DNA from: Halichoerus grypus
Taxonomy: Eukaryota > Chordata > Mammalia > Carnivora > Phocidae
Length of the DNA stretch: 64,000 nucleotides
Reading direction: 5' to 3'
Assembly: GCF_964656455.1 (NCBI RefSeq)
Contig: NC_135722.1
Location: forward strand, 48,068,628-48,132,627
A program made the position numbers and the translations under genes. Below the pieces are notes generated by a model. It was not told the origin of the DNA, did not search any database, and saw only the letters and a list, made by a program, of their open reading frames with translations. How positions within the stretch are numbered: the stretch's first letter is position 1; each line of letters starts with the position of its first letter. Of this stretch, positions 34,481 through 47,343 are shown piece after piece.

Positions 34481-35511
34481 ACCATTGTCCTTGATCACGT
34501 TTCTCACTCTCACTGGTCTGTTTACTCTTCAGGGGAAGTCCCACTCACCCACCCCTCCCAGTGGCCAGCATTCAGGGGAGCTTGGTCAGTATTCCTTGAA
34601 TTAATGGACTGACTTACAAATGAAGAGTTGGTACAAGGGTCCTGGGACAGCTACTAAGCCTCTGTAGCCTAGCTCCCTGGGGCCTTTGGGTCAAATTTCC
34701 AGTGAGCCATCATGCTAGGGGACATGTGATCACTACAAGCCCCCGTATTCTCCACCACCACTAACTCCCTGAGAAAGCCTCTTACAGAGTCCCTGTGAGA
34801 TACAGCAGCAAGAAATCGTCATTTAGCAAGTGGAGAGGAAATCCTCGCTGCAACATTTCTCTCAAGGGTTATTAATCCTCAACTGTAATAATCACACTGA
34901 TGGTCCGAACCTGCCCCACCTGTAACACGGAAGCTGCCTAATGATTTGATCATCCTGTTTTCTCAGAAACTCCAACTGTATTCCTGATACTTGCCACAGA
35001 CATGACAAAATTGGCAAAAACACCCTTTTCCAGTGACAGATCCTACCAATAATTAGTGATGCACTGTTAAAGTAACTGTTGACTGCACTTTATTTATAGA
35101 TATTAACAGGATTAATTGCACTGGCAGTGCGCCTGGAGGATGACGCTCTCTGAGCGGCGCCGGGGTGCGAGTGAGCCCGCCAGCCCTCCCAGGGTGCTGG
35201 GAGGGGTTGTGGTCAGCCCCCTCCTTTTCCTTTTCTGAATGGCTCCCTCATAGGAGTCCAGGTCACATTCCATAGGACTGGCCCGACGTCAGACAGTGTT
35301 TACTTGGACTAGTGACAGGTTCAGCTAGGAATGGACAGGAGAATAACATCACATGTGCGTAAAGCACTTCACGGTTGACTGCAACATTCAGTATCACTAT
35401 CTTACCTGATCTTATCCAGCTCCCTGGTTTAAAGTGCAACTTCTGCATGGCTGACTCCAACATTTATGTCTCCATCCCAGGCTCTTCCTGTCATTACAGA
35501 CTCACACATTC
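34481..35511. other. Non-repetitive stretch with a CpG-rich patch
   Basis: No repeat or exon was recognised. 34980-35130 is AT-rich with clustered TAATTAG and GGATTAATT cores and abuts a patch at 35125-35210 with seven CpGs in about 75 bp. It could be regulatory, but nothing proves it. Confidence 0.35.
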
Positions 35512-35524
35512 AGGTACTTTCTTT

Positions 35525-35726
35525 TTTTTTTTTTAAGATTTTATTTATTTATTTGACCGAGAGAGACACAGCGAGAGAGGGAACACAAGCAGGGGGAGTG
35601 GGAGAGGGAGAAGCAGGCTTCCTGCTAAGCAGGGAGCCCGATGCGGGCTCTATCCCAAAACCCCGGGATCATGACCTGAGCCAAAGGCAGATGCTTAACG
35701 ACTGAGCCACCCAGGCGCCCCCAGCT
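35525..35726 (-). mobile_element. Can-SINE, reverse orientation
   Basis: T tail and TTAAGATTTTATTTATTTAT precede the CT-rich body and the inverted head ending GAGCCACCCAGGCGCCCC. Flanking repeat AGGT(A/G)CTTTCTTT is at 35512-35524 and 35727-35739. Confidence 0.95.
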
Positions 35727-35739
35727 AGGTGCTTTCTTT

Positions 35740-38700
35740 AGATGTCTAGTTCATTGTCTAATAGGCATCCCGACCTTGACAGTTCACAAATGGAGCTGAC
35801 TTCCCTCCCCCCGCCAAGTCGTCTTCATCTCAGTTTGGTAAAAACATCCTCCAGAAGCTGAAGCTCACAATCTGGTAGTCAGCATATCTATATTCCTCCT
35901 CTTCTCTCACCCTCCCACATCTGCAAGTCATGTTATCTCTCCCTCCCAAAATATCTAGAGTCTGTCCAATTTTCTCCTTCTCCATACACTTCCCTAATCC
36001 AGGATACCGTCACCTCTCTCACAGGAACTACTGAAGAACAGTGAAGGCAAAAGGAGAGGTGAGTCCTTGAGGCTGAATGGCTGCCCTATGCCCAGAGCAC
36101 ATGCTTCCCCATAGAGCACAGGGGCTCAAGGTGGAAAGAAGCCTCCGCTTCTGGATTACATATCCTCCTGTCCCCACCGAGACATGACTCTCAGTCTGGG
36201 ATTCCCAGTCTGGTCTGGTGTGCTGGTGAGTACTCGGACACAGCTTCAGGAAAGGACTGGTCCCCCCAGGGGAGAGGATGCTGCAGTTCCCTATGTGCCT
36301 CCCCCGTGATTGGTGCTTTCCCTCAAAGCCTTCTAGAGTATGACCTGGTGGCTGGGGAGCTCCCATCAGCCTCCACCACATGGGAAGTGGCTGCACCCTA
36401 GAGCTGCAATGGCAGGTAGGACTGATAACAGTAACAGCGCAAAGGAAAACTTAATGATGAGAAGAATGTTCATAGTTCAATCTCAGCAACCTCTCTTCCC
36501 TCCTGTAAAAAAGAGGAAGCTCTGGCTTGTCTCGAGTGACATGATGGCTGAGATTTGAGTCTTTCATATTTCAGAACACTCTCCGACACAGCCAGGGAAG
36601 ATGTGGTGATTTGGCAAACACTCTCTTCAGTATCTCACAGACGGCTTACTGGGGGCTCAGCTTTTCTCAGCACTAGAGGACAAAAGAAAAGCTTGGTGAC
36701 TGGCTTGTGCTCCGTAGGAACTGACTGCCTGGGATGTGGGTGAAGCTTCGCCACAGACAGTGGTCAGGTCCTAATTGGCAGAGAAGGAAACCATAGATCC
36801 AGACTAAAGAGTTGAGCTCTTTTCTGAGGAAAGTAAACTTGGTGCTCATCTCATCTTCTTGGGATTGATTATTTTAAAAGTATGGTTTTGGAGGTCCTAA
36901 AATTTCATTGAGTCTGCATGGGTTCATTAAACATAGGGGACAGCAGACTAACATCACTTCCTTTTTTGATTTGGGCTCCTTGGCTCCCAGATCGGTGCAC
37001 TTTTGTAAGCACAGTAAACGTGGACCTCAGCACAGCATCTGGTGAGGTTTCTCCCGATCCCCTTTATATGATCTGGATACATTTAGGCTGGACGATAGCA
37101 AAACAAGGTGAATTCTCTCCCACTTGGACAACCATACCAAAGGATGCTGCTTAATGATTCAACAATTAGGTATTATCTAGTTCTATTATTGCGTCAATAA
37201 TTTAGAAGAAGACCTAGAATCTGGGCATGACATGATATGCACAATTAGAACATTGGAGTCCAGAATCAAGATTCATAAAAATCCTGATAGGTAAGTGAGA
37301 TGGATAAAGCCTAACAATATAAATTGATTAAGATAAATTATTTGAGGGCCTACAAAGTCAATGATGCAACCTCTGAAGTAGGTGCAATTATGTGAAAATA
37401 AAAGTCTTGATGGTTTAATCCTACCTTGAATCAAAATGTGAAATAACTACCAGAAACTGATTTTGTTTGGGGCTGCATCAGTAGAGGTACAGTCTAGAAA
37501 GGGAGGGTGTACACCAGCCACCACACACCCAAAACATTAACTCTGTCCTGGGCATCTCAATTTTAGAGATATGTAATCACCTGGAAGACGGTGAGAAGAG
37601 CAACCACATGGGAGAGGGTCAGGATTATAGAAGGAGCAACGAGGAGCTCTTAAGCTGTAAGGAAGGACTCAAAGCTCCAACAAAGCTGAGATTCTTGTCA
37701 GCACATAGAAGAAGGACTATACTTGTTCTTAATGGCTCCAAGGATTAGAACTAGGACCCAAAGGTGGAAGCCATAGGAAGATGTAGAACATTCTTTTCTA
37801 TCACAATGCAAAACCAGTCTGTTTATCTCTGAAAGTGGTAAATTCCCTTCCTGTTGGGCAGGTTTCTCTGCTTTAAAGAATGGAATATGGAGAGGGGGTT
37901 AAACAAATGGAAAGCCTTTCTCAGCCCTGATATCCTGCAATTCCCTGATCTCAGACATTAACTGATAGGCAAGAGAGACAGTAGTTTTGGAGAAAGGCAA
38001 TTGTGTTATCAGGAGTGAGATTAAGGAGACAGGATTTGGTGGAGTGTGCAATTGTATTTGAGGGAAAGATCTGGCGACTGGGAGGTCAGAAGAGTGATGG
38101 CTGTTGACTAATAAAGCTTAATTGTGCATCTTAGGAACATGTATACTTTAAAGGGGGATGTGGGAAAGAGGAGGTGAGTTCCAAGCCTTGGCGCACCTAG
38201 CACAGGAATATTGAGTATTGGAGTCTTCCTGAACCTTCTTATTATTTCTCAACATACTTCCCTAATAGATTCTTTGAGATTTGCACATGACTTTTTTAAT
38301 GCTCCTATTTTCCCAGAGAGCATGTCTAGTCAAAGACTGTCCTCTGTAAAAACAAAGCAGATTTCAGAAGTTAAAGGGCCAAAGAAAAGGCTTTAGCATT
38401 GAATTTGAAAGTAAAATGATTTATTCTGAAGACTTTTTATAGATCTATCAATTCTCCCTAGGAATAAAAACACAGAAGTAATTGGAGATGAAAATTTGTT
38501 CTTATTAAAGCGCAAATATCATTTTGGAATATCAGAGCATCCTTAGAAGCCTGGGCATTGTGTGATGGCTCTGACTTCCATGATAAGTATCACTGGCTTC
38601 TGGAGAAAAGAAAACATTAAAACGAGTTGGAGATAATTATGAATTTACCTCGCATGCCAAACATCCTTGTCATCCTGAAAATGTCCATCAAAACTAAGAA

Positions 38701-38969
38701 TTCACATTTACTGGAAATGAAAGAATGAGAGTCTTTAGTAAAGATGCCCTCTAAAGAGAAGCACAGCAGTGAGTGAATGAAACCACCATGCTCAGTGGTA
38801 TGAATAATCATAAACACATTACTTTTATTCTACCACGGATGGAGACATGCTCCAGAGAAAATCATCACAGGACCTGGGTGTGTTTTTTAACCTTTTACTG
38901 GAGACGAGCACTGGGCATCCCACTTCTCTGTCCCTGTCAACTATTCCTCTGAGTTTGGTACATGGGTCA
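35740..38969. other. Long non-coding stretch
   Basis: I recognise no exon, RNA gene or certain repeat. Open frames are under 125 codons and have no domain features. Composition is ordinary for an intron. Confidence 0.35.
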
Positions 38970-39530
38970 CCAAGTCACTTTATTTGACCTCCAAAATGTG
39001 TCTTGATTGCAACACTTCCCCTCTATTCCCTTGCATCTGTCTCCGGAAGGTGACTCGGGGGTTAATTCTACCTCTTCCGATCTATCCTCCATGGAAACAC
39101 AGATCCGATCACTCCACTCCTTGCCTAAAACCTTCACTGAATCCCAGATGCTCTGAGCCTATCCTGTAAATGATGACTTCTCCAGCTGCTTTCCTGTTAT
39201 TTCCGCTAAGATGCCCAATTCCCCAATCAGTCTGAACTATTCTTAACTCCCTGCACATACCTTACCCTTTCATGCCTTTGTGTGCTGCGGCTGCTTCCTG
39301 GACGACGGCTCCCTTCTCTGCTGGTGAAATGTTCTTTTGTATCTTTGAAGACCCAGCTTGCAAGTAATCCCTACCGTGCAAACATCAGGTCCCTCCAAGG
39401 CTGTGCTCTCTGCTCGGGAAGTCCTTTGTCCATATTTCTATTACCGCATGAAATTAGAGATATTTGTGTTAGACTGTGAGATCCTGAAAGTAGGAGCTAT
39501 TCTTCTTCCTGTTGGCACTTTTATCGGGGG
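38970..39530 (+). repeat. L2 LINE, 3' portion
   Basis: TTGCAACACTTCCCCTCTAT, CTTCACTGAATCCCAGATGC, TTCATGCCTTTGTGTGCTGC, TTTGAAGACCCAGCTTGCAA and GACTGTGAGATCCTGAAAG occur in the L2 order. It is well over 500 bp and diverged. Confidence 0.85.
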
Positions 39531-39660
39531 ACCCAGACATTTGACAGAAGAGCACCCTAGGCCAGAGAGGTTAAGTAACTGGCCCAAGGTCACACAGCTA
39601 GTTAGTGCTGGAGCCAGGCCCCAACCAGGCAGCCTGACTGCAGAGCCTACAGTGCTCCCA
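39531..39660 (-). repeat. MIR SINE, reverse
   Basis: CAGAGAGGTTAAGTAACTGG, then CCCAAGGTCACACAGCTAGT, then GGAGCCAGGCCCCAACCAGG is the inverse MIR core, well preserved. It abuts the L2 fragment. Confidence 0.9.
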
Positions 39661-41124
39661 CCTGGAGAGCCCTTGCCTAGCCCAAGAGGATTTTAGAGGT
39701 TGGTAAAGCAGAAGGTGGCCAAATTCTCCTTTCTTGTGCAGTGGAGAGAGACTTGAGGAAGTGTGCAGTAGCTGAACTGGGAAATACAATTCTCCAGAAC
39801 CTTCCCTTTACCACACAAGGTTTCTACCCTCAGGGCTGACCTTCACCTTTAATAGCAGGGACTCACTTCTGCCTTTGCAGCTAGTAGGGAAGACAAAAAA
39901 GTAAAGAGAGAGATGCGACCTTGACTGAATCCCATATTAGAACTAGGGCAAATGGGGCTTTAGCAAAAGAGGATCTGCCTTTCCTTCATGCACAAGCATC
40001 AGTCCATTTCCCTCCATATCCACTAAATGTTCCTAATACTCTTTAGGGAAATAAGAGATTTGGTTACAATAAAGGGAAGTGTAGGTGTAATTAGAAAGCA
40101 TTTCAGATGTACTTCCAATACAGACAATAACAATCATCTCTTTCTTAAAAATTAAATGAACTAATACATGTAAAATTTAACACAATGTCTGAAGTATGTG
40201 TTAACTCATTATCTGTGTCGCCCCCACACCTCTTAGAGCAGTGCATAGCACGAAGTAGGTCCACAACTATCAAGCACAATGTATCAGTGAATGAGCATCA
40301 GTCATCTCTACAGGAAGGGGAAGAGAAAAAAGGAAAGAGAGAGAAGTGAGCTTGACTGAAGGTTTTTTTCTATCAGGGAAAGCACAGAGCAGAAACTCCT
40401 CTCCAACAGCTCGACCCACATTTGAAAACACTCTTACATCGTGATCTACTAGCTGGATAAAGCAGACACAGAGAAGCTACAAGAATTTCCTGCGCTATGA
40501 AAAGAATTATACAGGAGAGAAAACACATAAAATATCCCTCTAAAATGGTATGGCTCTAGGAGCCACAGAAGGTTATCAGATACCATCAGAGAGGTTGAAG
40601 AACCTGCCCATGATCACAAAGTTCACCAGTGTCAAGGATGGGTCTGAAGATATTTTCTATATCCCTGGGCTCTCTGTGACCCTAAGTCTTCATTCAAAGG
40701 CGGTGACTTTCAGAAGGTGTCAAAATATCCTATCAGAATTTTAGAACAATCCTCCCACTCCAACTCCCAGGACTTAGCAGAGAGTCCTCAGTTTTCTCCA
40801 CCCAATGCTCCAGTTGAGACTCACAGGCATTTCTAGGAAGAATTAAGTCAACTGCTACAGAGAGTCTACTTCTTGGTAATGGCCCAAGGCCATTCCATGT
40901 GTTGGGGTGTTCTGGGTGACAAACCTGGGCAGGGAGGTTGCCCTGATCTCCTGAGGAATTCCCTGACTCCCTAGAATCATGACAGTCTATGTTATGTAGG
41001 AATTCTATCTTCCCTCTGCAAAGGCATAGTTCATTCATGCAGGACAACAAAGGCAGCTTCGGGGGAGGCAGGGGATACCTGGGCATGTTTTAAAAAAAGA
41101 GAGAATGAGTCTTCACTTTAAATT
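39661..41124. other. Non-coding, with MIR-like fragments
   Basis: 40575-40660 (GAGAGGTTGAAGAACCTGCC, then ATGATCACAAAGTTCACC) looks like a diverged inverse MIR. 40190-40290 (AGAGCAGTGCATAGCACGAAG) looks like a plus-strand MIR or L2 end. Nothing else was recognised. Confidence 0.45.
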
Positions 41125-41790
41125 TACTCATTCATCTGTTCAGCAAGCGGTTGTTGAATACCTACCATGTACCAGGCACTATTCAAATTGCTGGGAATAC
41201 AAAGAGGGGAAAAAAGGGTAAGAATCCTTGCTGTGATGGAGTGGCCAGTGCAGCCGATATTCTAGAACTCAGACAACAAAGAAATTAAAAAAGTAAACTA
41301 TATTGTATGTCAAATGGTAAAAAGTGTTACCAAAAATTATAGGCAGATAGGAGGTGGTGGAAGGAACTCAATTTTAAATAGGAAGGTCAAGGAAGACCTC
41401 AGAGACAATGACACTGAAAAGAAGACCTGAAGGAAGTGAGGAAGCAAGGCATCTGCATATGTAGGAGAAGTGGTTAAGGCAGAGAAAAATGTCCCAGAGG
41501 CAGCAGTGTCTGAACAGTAGAAGGAGCCTCCAGTGTAACTTGAGTGGAGAAAATATCTGGGAAAGGATTGGAGATGAAGTCAGAGATCACGGGGGATGGG
41601 GTCTAAATCCTGGAGGACTTTGGCTATTATTCTGATGAAACTAGTAGTCATCAGAGGATTTGGGCAAAGAAGTGACAGGAATCAGCCAAAAATTTAAAGG
41701 GATCATTCTAGCTTTTGTGTAGAGAACATCATGAAGCGAGGAGGCAAAATAGGATCATGATAACCAATTAGGAGGCCATGGCAATAAGCC
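41125..41790 (-). repeat. L2 LINE, reverse
   Basis: The inverse L2 3' end (ACCTACCATGTACCAGGCAC, then TTGCTGGGAATACAAAGAGG) is followed by AAGGTCAAGGAAGACCTCAG, GACCTGAAGGAAGTGAGGA and GTGACAGGAATCAGCC, in the right order. Confidence 0.85.
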
Positions 41791-42619
41791 TGCAACTTAT
41801 GCTATTCAAGCTTCCACTGTTTTTAGCTAATTTCCTAAGATTATCTTAGATTTTATATGGTAGCCTTAGTCATTAAGAAGTGGCTTACTTGGTTATGGAA
41901 CTCACCACTGCTTTCGCTGTGCACACGCTTCTGCTATTCACCTAGTCAGATGCCATAGGGTATGATAGGACACTCCTTTTGGTTAGGAAGATTCACAATA
42001 GGGTCCTAAGTGATTCTTTTTCCCAGGAACTCTGGGATATCAAAACAACTTTAGGACAATCTAGCAAACTGTAAAAAGAACTTTGAACATATTCATCAGG
42101 AAACCTTTCCCAACACTGGGGCCCCCAATCACACCTAATACAGGCATCTCCCTCTAGGCTCTCCAACAGAAAAGGTGTGAAGGCTTCCCCAGCCTCCAGG
42201 TGCTCCTAGATATCTGGCAGGAGAGAGTCCAAGTATTAGGTTGAATTATGTGAAAGTTCCACTTTTATAGTTAAAAAATGATGGACTATTAGTAATTTCA
42301 TACAGTTCAGTCTTTTCATGGTTCAGAGTCAGTGTGAGCTGAGCTTGCTGCTGCCCTAAATGCTCTCATAAATGCCCTCTGACTTAGTACAGGAGAACTC
42401 ATTCCAAAATAAAATGCAAGCCTTGGCAACTCAGGGCGGGCTGTACAAAGGATACTGACAGAGCCTGTACGTGAAACAGTCAGACCAACAGCAAGTCAAC
42501 AGGGGCTTGGGAATATCTGGAGCTCAGCCACTGGCCAGTAAAATTTGGGAAGAGGAGGTGTGAGCTTAAGGAAATCACGCCGTAAAACAGATAGGGGGAT
42601 AGGAATGAAAATGTCACAT
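41791..42619. other. Non-coding sequence
   Basis: No exon or repeat was identified. Confidence 0.35.
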
Positions 42620-45005
42620 ATGTAATTGATTTTTTTTAAAAAATACATTCCAAGGGAAAAATAATAACAAATCTTACATTGAGTCTAGTGTAACCCTGAA
42701 ACTAATACCTGACAAAGATGCACAAAAGACACAAACATCTCTACAGAAACAGTAATACACAAGCAAACAAACAAACCTATAGGCTAATTCTTATATGGAT
42801 ATAGTTGAAAAATCCTATATATTAACAAATAAAATCTATGGGTATTAATGATACACCTTGACCACATAGGGTTTATTCCAAGATGCATGGATGTCTCAAA
42901 ATTAGTAAATACGTTAATGGATTAAAGAGGAAGCATCTCAACAGAAAAGGTATTAGATAAAATTCAACATCCATTCCTCATAAAATAGTGATGTAACATG
43001 AAGAGTATTATCATTGAATTCAAGATCAGAACAAGAATTCCAGTTATCGCTCTTGTTATTCAACAGTTTGGGAAGTTCTAGCCAATGCCATAAAGTAAGA
43101 AAAATATGTGAAAGGTAAAATTATTACAAAAAAGGAGCAAATATGATTCTTCAGAGAAGATATGATTGCTTCACTGGAAATCAATGACAACCATGTGAGT
43201 AACTACTGAAACTAATGAAACGGGTAGCTAATGACATGTATGTAAAAATCATAAATCAAAAGACAACCCAATAAAAAATGGGCAAAAAGCTAAAACATAA
43301 ATTTTATAGAAGATACACAGAAAGCTAGGAAAGGTGCTTGATATCCTTAGTGCTAGAGGAAAACCACAAGGAAACACCATCACTAGAATGGCTAAAATAA
43401 AAAGACGACAACACCAAATATTGGCAGGGACATAAAGCAATGAGAATTCACATACACTGCTGGTGTGAATGCAAAATAGTGCAATGTAGTAAGAAACTAT
43501 ATGCATTTCTTAAAAACATATATCTACCTTACGACCAAAGAATTTTACTGCTAGGTATTTACCCAAGAGAAAGGAAACATATGTCTACCCACAGACTTAC
43601 GCAAGAATATTCATAACAGCTGTGTTCATATTAGCCAAAATAAAAGCAAACAAAGAAAAAAACACCCAAACTAAAAACAACCCAAATGTCCAAGAGCAGA
43701 AGAATGAATAAACAGATTCTGGTGTGTTCATACACTGTAATATTACTCAGTTAAAAAAAAAAAAAAAGGAACGAACTACTGATATACTACACAACATGGT
43801 TAAATATCAAAAACTATATTGAGCAAAAGAATTCCCTCTTACACAAATTATTAAGTATAAGAACAGGAAATTGTGGTGATAGAAGTCAGAAATTGGTTGC
43901 TGTTCGGGTAGGGTGGAGGGACTGACTGGAACAGGACATGATGGCACTTTCTGGGACAATGGAAATGTTCTATACCTTGTTGAGGATGGTGGTTACGTGG
44001 GTGAACACAAATGATAAAACTCATCAAACTGAGCACTTCAGATCTATGCATTTTATCAAATGTAAATTATATCTCAATTTAAAAAGTCTTTTCTATATAT
44101 ACCAGTGAAACAGATTTTGAAAATGAAAAATTGCCCATTCTCAATGGCAGCAAAAATTGAAAGTACACAGGAAAAAATCTTAAAAAGAAATGTAAGGAAT
44201 CCAGATAAAGAATACAAAATGTTATTAAATGACTTTTTAAAAATTCCAAAGTAAATGGAGATATTTTATGTTTCCAGATGGGAATATTTAAATTTGTAAT
44301 GATGCTCATTCATACCAAAATCGTACATAAACATAAGTAAATCCCACAGCAGTGTCGCAATTCATTTTTTAAACTTCTTTTCGAAATCGTATAAAGGATT
44401 ACTTGCAAGATTACATCCATGAAATAACCAGTCTTTTCACCATTTATAAGAATGAGACATTTGTCTTACTAGATAGTAAAACGTATTATTAAGAGACTGT
44501 AATTCTAATACCAGTATACTGCTACCAAAACAGAGAAGATGAGGGGGGAAAAAAGACGGATAAAGTACAAAAATAGACCAACTACATAGGCAGTTCCCTA
44601 CTTGGGTGCATAATTATCTCATTAAAACATAGGGGATATGGGGCGCCTGGGTGGTTCAGTTGTTAAGCATCTGCCTTCAGCTCAGGTCATGATCCCAAGG
44701 TCCTGGGATCGAGCCCCGCATCGGGCTCCCTGCTCAGCGGGAAGCCTGCTTCTCCCTCTCCCACTCCCCCTGCTTGTGTTCCCTCTCTTGCTGTGTCTCT
44801 CTCTGTCAAATGAATAAATAAAAATCTTTAAAAAAAAAAAGTTAAAAATATGAGTATTTGTTATATGACAATATTGGCAGTTTAGGAAATGTTGGCTTAA
44901 TCAGATGGGGTTGAAATAACCAATTATTTGGAACAAATTATTTAAGATCATTAGCTCATATATACACCAAATTCATTCCAAGTGGATTCAAGTTTTAAAG
45001 TAGAG
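42620..45005 (+). mobile_element. Old L1 LINE fragments, ORF2 to 3' end
   Basis: TCACTAGAATGGCTAAAATA, TACTGCTAGGTATTTACCCA and TTCATAACAGCTGTGTTCAT are L1 ORF2 C-terminal sequence. A 3' end (GGAGGGACTGACTGGAACAGG, then TCTATGCATTTTATCAAATG) finishes near 44095. A second ORF2 piece starts there and is split by a SINE. All frames are broken. Confidence 0.8.
44641..44840 (+). mobile_element. Can-SINE
   Basis: It has the head GGGCGCCTGGGTGGTTCAGT, the CT-rich body and an AATAAATAAAAATCTTT-A(n) tail. Its flanking duplication is not clear, unlike most copies here. Confidence 0.94.
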
Positions 45006-45007
45006 AG

Positions 45008-45275
45008 TGCAGTTTAGGTTGCGGCCTCTGGAGTAAGACTATCTGGGCTTGATTCCAGGCTCCGCCACTCACTATGTAACCTTGAACAAGTCACTTCACC
45101 TCTTCGTATCTCAGTTTGTTCATTTGTAAAATAAGTTATAATAAGAGCATACGCCTTAGAGGGTCTTTGTGATGAATAAAGAAGGTAGCCTATGCAAAGC
45201 TCTTGGAACAGGGGCTGGCAAAGTGCTCAGTAAATGTTCTTGGAACAGGGGCTGGCAAAGTGCTCAGTAAATGTT
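45008..45275 (+). repeat. MIR SINE with internal 37-bp tandem duplication
   Basis: GACTATCTGGGCTTGATTCC, then CTATGTAACCTTGAACAAG, then CTCAGTTTGTTCATTTGTAA is a clear plus-strand MIR. Near its end TCTTGGAACAGGGGCTGGCA...GTAAATGT is repeated at 45201 and 45238, perfectly. Confidence 0.93.
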
Positions 45276-45495
45276 CGTCCCATGCGTCTGGTTGTGGATA
45301 TCAGTGATTTTTGTAATCTCAGGAATGAGGGCAGAAATGGGAGGGACTTTTGAAGCACATCTCCAAAGGTGGAATTTTCAGTAAAAGAACATCATATATG
45401 TGAATACATAAACATTTACTTAGGTAAAAAAGCAAACAAACACTGACACATTTATTTCTAAAGAGATCTTAAAAATTACTAAGAAAAAAACTAAT

Positions 45496-45697
45496 GTGGG
45501 GGCGCCTGGGTGGCTCAGATGGTTAAGCGTCTGCCTTCAGCTCAGGTCATGATCCCACGGTCCTGGGATCGGGCCCCGCGTCGGGCTCTTGGCTCGGCGG
45601 GGAGCCTGCTTCTCCCTCTCCCTCTGCCTCTCCCCCTGCTCATGCTCTCTCTCTCTATCTCTGTGTCTCAAATGAATAAATAAAATCTTAAAAAAAA
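45496..45697 (+). mobile_element. Can-SINE
   Basis: It has the head GGGCGCCTGGGTGGCTCAGA and the body variant CTCTGCCTCTCCCCCTGCTCATGC. The flanking repeat AAAAAACTAAT precedes 45496 and follows the A tail near 45698-45708. Confidence 0.94.
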
Positions 45698-45709
45698 AAA
45701 AAACTAATA

Positions 45710-46030
45710 TAAACCCCAATACAAAAAGAAATCAAAGAAACAGACAAGTCACAAAAGGAAAAAAAAAACCCAAATGGTCAATTGATGTATAAAATGATGT
45801 TCATCTTCATGTTCATTAAAACACAAATTATATCAAAATCATCATGCTGTACTTTGCCTGTTAGATTAGAAAATAATACAATTATAATAACAAAAAACCT
45901 GTGAGATCTATATAAATTAAAATAATAACTATAACAACCAGAGAAAGCAAAAATTAAAAACAGGTGAGAAATCCCCTGAAAATGTCAGTAAAGAGAAAGC
46001 AAAGAAAATCAGAAGCCAATTAAAACTGGT
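45710..46030 (+). mobile_element. Old L1 ORF2 fragment
   Basis: CAAATGGTCAATTGATGTAT, then GATGTTCATCTTCATGTTCAT, then GCCTGTTAGATTAGAAAATA follows L1 ORF2. It is probably continuous with the A-rich sequence at 45360-45495 before SINE insertion. Confidence 0.6.
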
Positions 46031-47084
46031 GAGAATACTCAGCAAGAAAAGTATAATTAGCTCATTCATTCATTTAGTAAAAAAAAAAGTCACGAGATGT
46101 CAAGCATGGCACGAGGCGCTAGAATTTGGGGTTTACAAAGGTGAAGTAGAGTCCCCAGACTCTGAGGAGTTCCCATCCCATCCCATTTGCTCGGAAGTGC
46201 AAATAAAATACAACCAGCATTAAACATAATGCAAACATTACCAGAACATGGTATACTATAAAGTCTTAAAATATTTTTAGGCTTGCAAAGACATAAAATG
46301 AGAAATGTGAATTTTTTTTTTTCATTTTTGGCTGAGAAAAAAAAAAAGAGAGAGAACGTGCTTTTCCCCATAACATGGGAGGAGAATAAAAGCTGTACTT
46401 TTTAGACTAGGGTGTCTGTTTTCCCGACAAATCATCTGTTCCCATTCTCCTACCCCCATCTGGATGGTTTCTAAGTTGTTTCAGTTTTTCTTCTCTCCAC
46501 AACCCTGATGACAAAAACTGCGTACACTCCATTATCACAGCCCTCCGTGTCATTGGAAATGGAAAGGTTACTGCAGGGTTTTGCTGCCCAAACAGGGGAG
46601 AGGGGATGAGGGTAGGCCTGGGAGGAGGGAGCCTGGGGGCCTCAATAGCATACTCACTCAGGTACCCCAGGACACAAAGCAAGGGCCCCTAGCAATCCAG
46701 AAAACCCGTTCCAGGAGGCAAGTCTTCACTGTCCGGTTAGAAGGTTCAGTTTAGGACAAATCTTTTTTCTTCCCTTTCTCCCGCTAGCATTTACTCCCTC
46801 ATCCATCTGTCACAGCTGCAGAGTTCCCCAGCCATGAAGGAATCTGACCCCAAATTCTATTTTAGTCCTTGTGATGCCTTACATTTAACAGAAATAAATG
46901 TAACCACGGAAGACGACAAATCCTGCTCACGCAGGTTAGAGTTTTCAACTGGGTCACGAAGGATCTTAAATATCCCTGTGACTTGTAAACAGGCCAGTGA
47001 AGGACAGCAGAGAATTCCAACAAGCCAGGGAAGACTGGAAGGGGGTTGGTTTGTCTTTGCCACACTCTCTGGTGTTTCAAATTA
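46031..47084. other. Non-coding, possible L2 remnant at 46065-46180
   Basis: CATTCATTCATTTAGTAA, then GCATGGCACGAGGCGCTAGAA resembles an inverse L2 end. No exon was seen in the rest. Confidence 0.4.
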
Positions 47085-47204
47085 AAGTGTCAGCTGAAAG
47101 GCAAACAGATCAGGGGTTCAACCCCAGCTCTGCCATCCACTTTGGGCAAATTGTCAAACATTTGTTTCCACATCTCTAGAGTGAAGGTAATAGCACTGAA
47201 TGTT
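47085..47204 (+). repeat. MIR SINE fragment
   Basis: GGGGTTCAACCCCAGCTCTG, then CACTTTGGGCAAATTGTCAA, then CACATCTCTAGAGTGAAGG is the MIR core on the plus strand. Confidence 0.75.
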
Positions 47205-47207
47205 TTT

Positions 47208-47343
47208 TATTTGTTTGTTTTTTAAGTAGGCTCCACGACCAGCATGGAGCTGAATGTGGGACTTGAACTCACGACCCTGAGATCAAGACCTGAGCTGAGA
47301 TCAAGAGTCAGATGCTTAACCGACTAAGCCACCCAGGCGCCCC
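47208..47343 (-). mobile_element. Can-SINE, reverse, short copy
   Basis: Only about 135 bp are present. The head end is intact (GACTAAGCCACCCAGGCGCC) but the CT-rich body is missing, so TTTTTTAAGTAGGCTCCACG joins tail to head. Confidence 0.88.
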
